Assembly (NCBI GenBank): GCA_964553535.1
Contig: CAZKLK010000052.1
Location: 1 to 11,744 of the forward strand
Length of the DNA stretch: 11,744 nucleotides
Reading direction: 5' to 3'
Source of the DNA: JALHSV01 sp964553535
GTDB lineage: Bacteria > Nitrospirota > Thermodesulfovibrionia > Thermodesulfovibrionales > SM23-35
In this document: positions 6,023 to 11,744 of the stretch, one piece after another
Position numbering within the stretch: position 1 is the first letter of the stretch
Layout: each line of letters opens with the position of its first letter
Notes under the pieces: model-generated
What the model saw: the letters and a program-made list of their open reading frames with translations, nothing else
Database searches by the model: none
Told to the model about the DNA's origin: nothing
Position numbers and translations under genes: made by a program

Positions 6023-9000
6023 ATGGCTACCCCCGCTCAAACAATGGTGCCGCATCGTTATGAAATCCTACGGGATATTATAAAAGATTATCCCGGTCTT
6101 ATGAGCGCTGCCGATCCGCTCTTCCGTGAAATGAGCCGCGAGCAATGGGACTGGCACGCTATTGCAAGGGAAATGCGGGCTTATGCACTGAAAAATTTCT
6201 ACCTGCATGACAATCACGAAAAAGGTATTGATGCAATCAGATTGATCATGGATGTCATGCTCGATGCAATCGAATATCACGACTCGTCTGTTAGTCAAAA
6301 CGCATGCGAAGGCATGATCTTCTATCTCGAAAAAATTCTCATAGACAGCCATAACGATCTCGGGAAATATGCCACACTGCTGGAATATTGTTTCACCCGT
6401 TTAATGAATCTAACAGATGATCATTTTTTTATCCTTGTCGCCAACCCTCACCAGGTAAAAAAACTTGGGCAGATCATCCTTGCCAGGAGTCCCGCCGGAA
6501 TCAACATCAATATGTTCAATGAGCTGCTCATTAGATATTATTCCAAAACTTACGAATACTGGCTTGGCCAAATAGACCCATATCAATGGCTCACGATGAA
6601 TATGCAAAATCTTCCCGTCGCGGAACTGACTGCAAAACTTAGAGAAATCTTTCTGCCCGTTTCTCATGCGCAACTAAAAGACCTGTTGGAACAATTGAAA
6701 GAAGATTCGCGGATTGCGGACCAGTATTTAAGATTGCGGCGACTTGTCGCGTTTCCAGGATATATGCAACTGGTCAAATATTACGGGGAAGTCTCCGGCA
6801 AACTGGCTTTGACCGGTGACCCTTACTCAGATCATCATGTAACCATGCGATATCTTTTGAGGATTATGGAGATGCCGGGACTTTTCAGTATTCATGAAAA
6901 TACTCTCAGGGATATCCATCGCACGGTTTCCCGGATGATAAGGATAGGAGGCTCAGAACAGATAAAAACCAGCGTTTCCGAGAGCGTGGAGGCATTGAAG
7001 AAAAGCTCACAAAATTATCCTGAAACCGCGTTATCCTGCATTCAGATCATAGGCGACGAAATTTACCGGAAAGAGGTCAGCAGCCTGGTTGAATGGTATC
7101 TCCAAAAGATAATATCTGTCAACTTCCAACATCCCGGTATCACCGGAGTCACTGATGAATGGCAGGTGAAGGGCAACCGCGCCCATCTTCAAAATATCCG
7201 TGTATGGCTCCATCTGATTGAACAAAATCCGAAGTGGTCGAAGTCCCTGATTTCGGCGCTTATCATCAATTTGAGATTATGCGGAGTCCTCATCAGCGAC
7301 ACTGATATTTTTCAAAAGGACATTACGGAACTTCTCAACAGCGATATCGGCCCCGTATACCACCTGATCAAGCATATGGCCAAAGTGTTCCCTGTCTATT
7401 TCAGTGAGATTGGAGCCGAAGGACCTTTGCGCGAAGTATCAACCGAAATTGATGAATTGACGCACAGGAAAGACCCGCTAATACATTTTCTGCGCAAGCA
7501 AAGTCATGTTGAAAGCAGCGCCCGGGTAGTGAATTTCATTGAAGGAGTTATTTCCTTCTGGATGAAAAAGGATAAGTCATATATCAAGGAATTTCTCCCG
7601 GATGATATTTTCCGGGGGATAAAGATATCGGGTTCATACATTGACGATCTTCACGCCATTTTCACGTCCTTTTTCCGGCAGAAAGGGTTTTCCGGCATCA
7701 GCGACCTGCTCCATGTGGGCGAGCAGGAGATGGCGTCATTCACAAACAGCGTTGCGGGCGTATCTGAAAGGGAGAGAAAAAGGGCGTGTCTTGCAGTCAA
7801 ATATTATCAATTGCTCAACAGAAAATACCGTATCGATCCTCAGGGAATAGCGGAACACCTGCGGTACGCTTCGAGTCTCGGTCTCCCCAATGCCGACTTA
7901 TTAATCGAACTTGTCAGCGCCGGGACAATACCCGGAAAACTCGAGGGCGTTCTGAATTATCTGGGAATGCTGAGGGATATCATCCTCTCCCCTGAACGCA
8001 ACGAACCTGTGGAAAACATATTCCGAAAACGACACATCGCCGCGGGCATCCCCTCAATGTACGGGAAATACCATGAAAGAAAATTCGACGCCTTATCTCT
8101 CTCTTACCGGCTTGAAAGCCTCGCCAATGTCCTGTTCGAAGAACTTATCCAATCGGTAAACCTTAAATTCATCACGCGCGCGACTCTTTTCCAGATTGAA
8201 AAGTATGTAAATTTCTTTTTTGCTGCGCTTAAGCTGGACGGGATATCTTCCGGGAAACTCGAAAATTCCATCGAACTCTTATCCGTTGCGCTGGAAGTCA
8301 GGAGATTCTCCTTCTCGCAATATATTGATATCTTCAGGGGGTTTTCAGAAGCCGTACAGGATATCCTCAACACTTACTACAGCAACGTCTTCAAGAATAA
8401 TCTCAAACAAATAATACCCCGGATCGGCGCCAGTCATATTCTGCCGAAGTACCGTCACAACGGAGAACAGCAGACTGAATCCGAGCGTGTCAATCAGATT
8501 TCCGAGCAGTTCCTCCGGGAAATTGTCGCAAGTTCGTTCGGCCTCCAGCAGCTTGACACTTTTATCAGCAGGATTCTAAAGACGCTCTTTGAGCAAGCGG
8601 AGGAACTTGATGTTCAGAACCTTGATCTGCTCATGAGCTACGATCCCAAAAAAGCCCTTTCCGGAATTCATGAGCCGAATAAGGCTACCAGGGACCGTAT
8701 TCATTTGGGGAACAAGGGGCATAATCTAATTTTACTTGCATCGCTTGGCATACCCGCACCACCGGGGTTCATATTGACTACCGAGGTATTCCGGTGCAAG
8801 AAAGCGGTTGACGGCTTCAAATACGTTCACGAACACCTGACCGCATGCATCAGGGAACAAATTGTTAGTTTAGAAAAACAGACCGGCAAGGTCTTCGGCG
8901 ATCACCGAAATCCCCTGCTTGTTTCAGTCAGGAGCGGAGGCGCCATATCGATGCCGGGCATGATGATCTCTTTCCTTAATGTTGGGATAAACGAAGATGT

Positions 9001-10183
9001 CTGTGAAGGGTTGATAAGGCAAACAGCGAAGCCCTGGTTTGTTTGGGACTGTTACCGGCGATTTCTGCAGTGCTGGGGGATGTCGTTCGGCATCGAGCGG
9101 GACCGGTTTGATGCAATCATAAGCGCATTCAAGGAGCAGTTTGGGGTATCGAGAAAAATCCAGTTCTCTCCCGGTCAAATGCGCGAAGTGGCGCTGTCTT
9201 ACCGCGCGGAAATTAGAAATCACGGCATTGACATCATTGATGACCCGCACTTACAGCTTGAGACGGCTATTGAACAGGTGTTTCATTCATGGGACTCCCC
9301 GAAAGCGCAGGCGTATCGTGAAATTATGGATATTTCCGAAAACTGGGGCACTGCCGTCATAGTTCAGGCAATGGTATACGGCAACCTTGATATAAATTCA
9401 GGAACCGGCGTCCTCTTCACCCGCAATCCGCAGAAACCGGCCGACAAAATCACGCTTTGGGGTGACTTTGCCATCGGAGCGCAGGGAGAGGATGTTGTTT
9501 CAGGGCTTGTCCGGACGTTAGCTATTTCAAATGAACAGAAGCCGTACGAGGATCGCGATTCCGAGATTACCTTTGAGGACACCTTTCCCGAGCTATACAA
9601 TACACTGCTCCAGATTAGCAAGAACCTGATCTACCGGCAGCAGTGGGGCGCACAGGAAATAGAATTCACATTCGAAGGAAGACATCCGGACAATCTTTTT
9701 ATCCTTCAGACGCGCGATATGGCAATCAAACGCGAGGAGAGCATCAAGGCATTTGTGCCGTCCAAGCATCTCTCAGCAAGTTATCTCTCACGTGGAATTG
9801 GAGTCGGCGGAGGTGCTGTGAGCGGCAGAGCGGTATTCGATCTGATCGAAATCAAGGAATTCAGGGAGAAAGAACCCTCAACACCGCTCATTTTAGTCCG
9901 CGCAGATACCGTGCCCGACGACATCAGACATATCTCGGCAGCAGACGGCCTGCTCACCGCGCGCGGAGGATCAACGTCCCATGCGTCCATCATTGCCAGC
10001 CGGCTGGGAAAGACCTGTGTCGTCGGATGCAACCACCTGATTGTATGGGAGCAGGAAAAAAGATGCAGGATCAATGACCGGAATATCAACGTTGGCGATT
10101 ATATAAGCATTGATGGAAAGAACGGTTCTGTATTTATCGGCAGCCATGAGACGCAGGAGATAAAAACCGGACACTTATCATAG
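6023..10183 (+). CDS. PPDK-like ATP-grasp/phosphohistidine protein lacking the PEP/pyruvate domain, with 890-residue unknown N-terminal region
   Basis: The protein has 1386 residues. Residues 1 to about 890 look alpha-helical and soluble, with no signal peptide or membrane span; I cannot name a family. A dense polar block lies at about 458-505 (EIGAEG, STEIDE, HFLRKQSHVESS). From about 893 the protein follows pyruvate phosphate dikinase closely: LGNKGHNL (K898), LVSVRSGGAISMPGMM (R970), WGTAVIVQAMVYGN, SGTGVLFTRNP, QEIEFTFEG (E1214) and LQTRDM (Q1229, R1231). These align with the nucleotide-site residues K22, R92, E323, Q335 and R337 of Clostridium symbiosum PPDK. The swivel domain follows (about 1258-1375), with GGSTSHASIIASRLGK, phosphohistidine H1320 and the regulatory-type Thr at 1318. 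The gene stops there. PPDK would continue about 360 residues as a PEP/pyruvate TIM barrel, which is absent. The protein can plausibly autophosphorylate from ATP, but the acceptor is unknown. The GAPDH-like gene follows 88 bp later. Confidence 0.9.
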   Translation: MATPAQTMVPHRYEILRDIIKDYPGLMSAADPLFREMSREQWDWHAIAREMRAYALKNFYLHDNHEKGIDAIRLIMDVMLDAIEYHDSSVSQNACEGMIFYLEKILIDSHNDLGKYATLLEYCFTRLMNLTDDHFFILVANPHQVKKLGQIILARSPAGININMFNELLIRYYSKTYEYWLGQIDPYQWLTMNMQNLPVAELTAKLREIFLPVSHAQLKDLLEQLKEDSRIADQYLRLRRLVAFPGYMQLVKYYGEVSGKLALTGDPYSDHHVTMRYLLRIMEMPGLFSIHENTLRDIHRTVSRMIRIGGSEQIKTSVSESVEALKKSSQNYPETALSCIQIIGDEIYRKEVSSLVEWYLQKIISVNFQHPGITGVTDEWQVKGNRAHLQNIRVWLHLIEQNPKWSKSLISALIINLRLCGVLISDTDIFQKDITELLNSDIGPVYHLIKHMAKVFPVYFSEIGAEGPLREVSTEIDELTHRKDPLIHFLRKQSHVESSARVVNFIEGVISFWMKKDKSYIKEFLPDDIFRGIKISGSYIDDLHAIFTSFFRQKGFSGISDLLHVGEQEMASFTNSVAGVSERERKRACLAVKYYQLLNRKYRIDPQGIAEHLRYASSLGLPNADLLIELVSAGTIPGKLEGVLNYLGMLRDIILSPERNEPVENIFRKRHIAAGIPSMYGKYHERKFDALSLSYRLESLANVLFEELIQSVNLKFITRATLFQIEKYVNFFFAALKLDGISSGKLENSIELLSVALEVRRFSFSQYIDIFRGFSEAVQDILNTYYSNVFKNNLKQIIPRIGASHILPKYRHNGEQQTESERVNQISEQFLREIVASSFGLQQLDTFISRILKTLFEQAEELDVQNLDLLMSYDPKKALSGIHEPNKATRDRIHLGNKGHNLILLASLGIPAPPGFILTTEVFRCKKAVDGFKYVHEHLTACIREQIVSLEKQTGKVFGDHRNPLLVSVRSGGAISMPGMMISFLNVGINEDVCEGLIRQTAKPWFVWDCYRRFLQCWGMSFGIERDRFDAIISAFKEQFGVSRKIQFSPGQMREVALSYRAEIRNHGIDIIDDPHLQLETAIEQVFHSWDSPKAQAYREIMDISENWGTAVIVQAMVYGNLDINSGTGVLFTRNPQKPADKITLWGDFAIGAQGEDVVSGLVRTLAISNEQKPYEDRDSEITFEDTFPELYNTLLQISKNLIYRQQWGAQEIEFTFEGRHPDNLFILQTRDMAIKREESIKAFVPSKHLSASYLSRGIGVGGGAVSGRAVFDLIEIKEFREKEPSTPLILVRADTVPDDIRHISAADGLLTARGGSTSHASIIASRLGKTCVVGCNHLIVWEQEKRCRINDRNINVGDYISIDGKNGSVFIGSHETQEIKTGHLS

Positions 10184-10196
10184 TTTTTGAAATGAG

Positions 10197-10205
10197 TGAT
10201 ATAAT
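10197..10205 (+). promoter_or_regulatory. extended -10 promoter for the GAPDH-like gene
   Basis: TGATATAAT (10197-10205) is a perfect extended -10 element in the 88-bp space after the dikinase-like stop. No clear -35 box lies 17 bases upstream, which is typical for extended -10 promoters. It would give a leader of roughly 60 bases before the ATG at 10272. AGGGGAT at about 10258-10264 is the ribosome site. This suggests the GAPDH-like gene can be expressed on its own as well as by readthrough. Confidence 0.5.
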
Positions 10206-10271
10206 AATTTTACGTTGCCACCACAAGTTTAGAAGAACTATTTCGATAACTATTCAAATAGGGGATAAGTA

Positions 10272-11549
10272 ATGGCTGTAAAAATCAAAAATAAAGTGTT
10301 TCCCGACAAGAAATTGATTCTTGGAATCAACGGCCTCGGTCGAATCGGGAAACTGACACTCTGGAACCATGTTGCGAGAAAATATTTTAATGAAATCGTT
10401 GTAAACATCGGGAGAAGGGCCGGGACAAAACTCGAGGATATTGCTTTATATATAGAAAAGGATTCCACTTACGGTTCACTGCACCGCTATCTTTACGGCT
10501 ACACAGCAGGCAGAATCATAAGTGATTTGGACGAACACAACGGCACCATGAAAATAGACGGCATTCCCGTCAAGATACTTAGAGAGTCCCGCAACCCGAG
10601 ATACATTCAGTGGAAAGACAACGATGTCAAAATCGTCGTTGAGGCTACCGGAAAATTTACTAATCCCACCGTGCCGTTTGACGCAACAGAGGGCTCGGTG
10701 CGCGGTCATCTTGAGGCAGGTGCCGAGAAAATCATTTTGTCAGCGCCATTCAAGGTTAAAGACAAGAATATACCCATGCCGTCCGATATCATCACTATTG
10801 TCATGGGCATCAATGAGGAAGAATATCGCCATGCGAAGCATCAGATCATTTCCGGAGCTTCCTGCACGACAACCTGTCTCGCGCATATGGTCAAACCTCT
10901 CATGGATTACTTCGGACCGGACAAGATCATCAGCGCCTCGATGGACACAATCCACTCATGTACGGGCACCCAGGAAGTTTTGGACCGGCTTCCAAAAGCG
11001 GGGGCAACCGATCTCAGAAAATCCAGGAGTGTCATGAACAACATAATCTTGACGACTACGGGTGCGGCCAAGACTCTTGGACTGGTAATACCTGAAATGA
11101 ACCGTATAGGATTCATGGCTGAATCAGTCCGCATTCCCGTGACAACCGGCTCCCTGATTATTCTGGTCATTACGATCCGTGATGAAATCGATCGCCCTCC
11201 CGTAAATGCCGCGATTATTAACTCTATTTACAAGGATGCTGCTTTGGTAGAAAAAAGAGGATACATAAAATACACCGATGAACAAAACGTATCGTCCGAT
11301 ATTATCGGCCTTACCGGACCCGCCGCAATTATTGAAGGTCATGAAACCCACACAAGAACCGCCTATGTTTCCCTTGATATCGCCAAGCTGGTGAAGCTTC
11401 CTGCTGAATCCTTATCGGAAGTGCCGGCTGATCCGGAAATACCGATTACCAATGCCGTCATTTACGGATGGTACGACAATGAATTGGGAAGCTACACGAA
11501 CATGCTCGGCGACCTGACAGTGAAGGTTGCTTCGTTGATCTACCAGTAA
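10272..11549 (+). CDS. gap: long atypical glyceraldehyde-3-phosphate dehydrogenase-like protein
   Basis: The 425 residues compare with about 335 for standard GAPDH. The Rossmann domain begins with GINGLGRIG (18-26). The catalytic motif is SGASCTTTCLAH with C198, in place of the usual SNASCTTNCLAP. The general-base His is H228 in TIHSCTGTQEVLDR. TTTGAAKTLGLVIPE, the phosphate-binding Arg R287 (SVRIPV) and WYDNELGSYTN near the C-terminus are all present. The acidic residue after the second strand (Asp32 in NAD-type enzymes, in VND) is replaced: the sequence is VVNIGRRAG, with R48 and R49 next. This points to NADP(H) rather than NAD. Extra residues lie mainly in the cofactor domain (about 75-95 and 120-180) and near the C-terminus. 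The active site looks competent, so triose-phosphate oxidation or its reversal is likely, but a related aldehyde or erythrose-4-phosphate substrate is possible. It is downstream of the dikinase-like gene with its own extended -10 promoter. Confidence 0.88.
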   Translation: MAVKIKNKVFPDKKLILGINGLGRIGKLTLWNHVARKYFNEIVVNIGRRAGTKLEDIALYIEKDSTYGSLHRYLYGYTAGRIISDLDEHNGTMKIDGIPVKILRESRNPRYIQWKDNDVKIVVEATGKFTNPTVPFDATEGSVRGHLEAGAEKIILSAPFKVKDKNIPMPSDIITIVMGINEEEYRHAKHQIISGASCTTTCLAHMVKPLMDYFGPDKIISASMDTIHSCTGTQEVLDRLPKAGATDLRKSRSVMNNIILTTTGAAKTLGLVIPEMNRIGFMAESVRIPVTTGSLIILVITIRDEIDRPPVNAAIINSIYKDAALVEKRGYIKYTDEQNVSSDIIGLTGPAAIIEGHETHTRTAYVSLDIAKLVKLPAESLSEVPADPEIPITNAVIYGWYDNELGSYTNMLGDLTVKVASLIYQ

Positions 11550-11652
11550 ACCACCACACCTTTACAGGTGTGGCTTTTCCTATTACTGGCTTCGCCAGCA
11601 AAGCATCCTATTCATCCCCGTCTTTACAGACAGGGCTTTCTGGTGTGGTGGT
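11550..11652. repeat. palindrome cluster, possible IS200/IS605-type end or REP-like relic
   Basis: An outer inverted repeat, ACCACCACACC (11550-11560) and GGTGTGGTGGT (11642-11652), encloses three hairpins: CCACACCT-TTAC-AGGTGTGG, CTGGC-TTC-GCCAG (11586-11598) and CCCCGTCT-TTAC-AGACAGGG (11616-11635, one mismatch). Two of the hairpins share the TTAC loop. Read on the minus strand the segment includes GGGGATGAATAG after a hairpin. I associate this with subterminal hairpins of IS200/IS605 elements and their REP-like derivatives. No TnpA or TnpB fragment is encoded here. Confidence 0.45.
11554..11579 (+). terminator. likely intrinsic terminator of the GAPDH-like gene
   Basis: Perfect 8-bp stem CCACACCT/AGGTGTGG around a TTAC loop (11554-11573), followed by CTTTTCC, starting five bases after the stop codon. 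The T-run is short, so termination may be partial. The left arm can pair instead with 11642-11651. Confidence 0.55.
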
Positions 11653-11693
11653 AAAAAAACCGATTTGCAGAGAACCGTAATTTTTTATTGTTC

Positions 11694-11712
11694 TTCTGGG
11701 ATTAGTGTGGAC
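11694..11712. repeat. right copy of 19-bp terminal inverted repeat
   Basis: TTCTGGGATTAGTGTGGAC is the exact reverse complement of bases 1-19. It directly abuts the REP-like hairpin that follows, which may mark an insertion boundary. The inward neighbour (TTTTTTATTGTTC) shares nothing more with the left copy. Confidence 0.6.
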
Positions 11713-11744
11713 CGTCATTCCGGCGAACGCCGGAATCCAGTGAC
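11713..11744. repeat. REP-like palindromic repeat at the window end
   Basis: The perfect 8-bp stem ATTCCGGC/GCCGGAAT (11717-11724 and 11729-11736), with a GAAC loop, is flanked by GTCA and TGAC. The GTCATTCC...GGAATCCAG layout is a common dispersed intergenic repeat in proteobacterial and Nitrospirota genomes. It runs to the window end, so its full extent is not visible. Confidence 0.6.

Noticed and set aside
9643..10077. 144-residue plus-strand open frame inside the dikinase-like gene
   Set aside because: It is an alternate-frame shadow over the swivel domain, where the main frame carries strong PPDK motifs.
6023..10183. Full PEP synthase or pyruvate phosphate dikinase
   Set aside because: The annotation would be natural from the ATP-grasp and His motifs, but the C-terminal PEP/pyruvate barrel is missing, so that activity is not supported.
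10624..11037. 137-residue plus-strand open frame inside the GAPDH-like gene
   Set aside because: It overlaps the catalytic cysteine region in another frame and has a low-complexity basic composition typical of shadows.
1..11712. Composite transposon carrying all genes of the window
   Set aside because: The 19-bp ends are suggestive, but no transposase is present, no target duplication can be seen on the left, and the cargo is core metabolism.

Overview
The window is a stretch of chromosome from an anaerobic or microaerophilic bacterium, most likely Desulfobacterota/Deltaproteobacteria or Nitrospirota. This is inferred from three things: a small siroheme sulfite reductase of the kind found in sulfate reducers, the ilvC-psd overlap I associate with those phyla, and moderate GC with scattered REP/MITE-like repeats. 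The species cannot be fixed from the sequence. There are no CRISPR arrays, rRNA or tRNA genes, and no complete transposase gene.

Layout. Left part, all on the minus strand: a short cysteine-rich conserved-type protein (25-231); a small siroheme/[4Fe-4S] sulfite reductase (415-1074); a 139-bp MITE with terminal inverted repeats and a 5-bp target duplication (1116-1254); then psd (1273-1989) and ilvC (1986-3002), which share an ATGA stop/start. Upstream lie an alpha-glucan (glycogen) phosphorylase (3201-5324) and queE (5337-5972), joined by an unusual chain of overlapping stop and start codons. Right part, plus strand: a 1386-residue pyruvate-phosphate-dikinase-like protein (6023-10183), divergent from queE with only 50 bp between them, followed by a long atypical glyceraldehyde-3-phosphate dehydrogenase (10272-11549). 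The last 195 bp are packed with palindromes, and a perfect 19-bp inverted repeat joins the two ends of the window (1-19 and 11694-11712).

How the genes fit together. ilvC serves branched-chain amino-acid synthesis and psd serves phosphatidylethanolamine synthesis. queE makes the 7-deazaguanine precursor of queuosine. Glycogen phosphorylase, the dikinase-like protein and the GAPDH-like protein form a plausible central-carbon block: glycogen to glucose-1-phosphate, triose-phosphate oxidation, and an unknown phosphotransfer.

The most interesting object is the dikinase-like protein. It keeps an apparently complete PPDK ATP-grasp domain and a phosphohistidine swivel domain, but it has no PEP/pyruvate TIM-barrel domain. 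In front it carries about 890 residues that I cannot assign to any family. It should therefore pass a phosphoryl group from ATP through a histidine to some acceptor other than pyruvate, and that acceptor is unknown. Smaller points of interest are a Ser-Ser processing site in the phosphatidylserine decarboxylase, cofactor-site changes in IlvC and the GAPDH, and the mobile-element traces.
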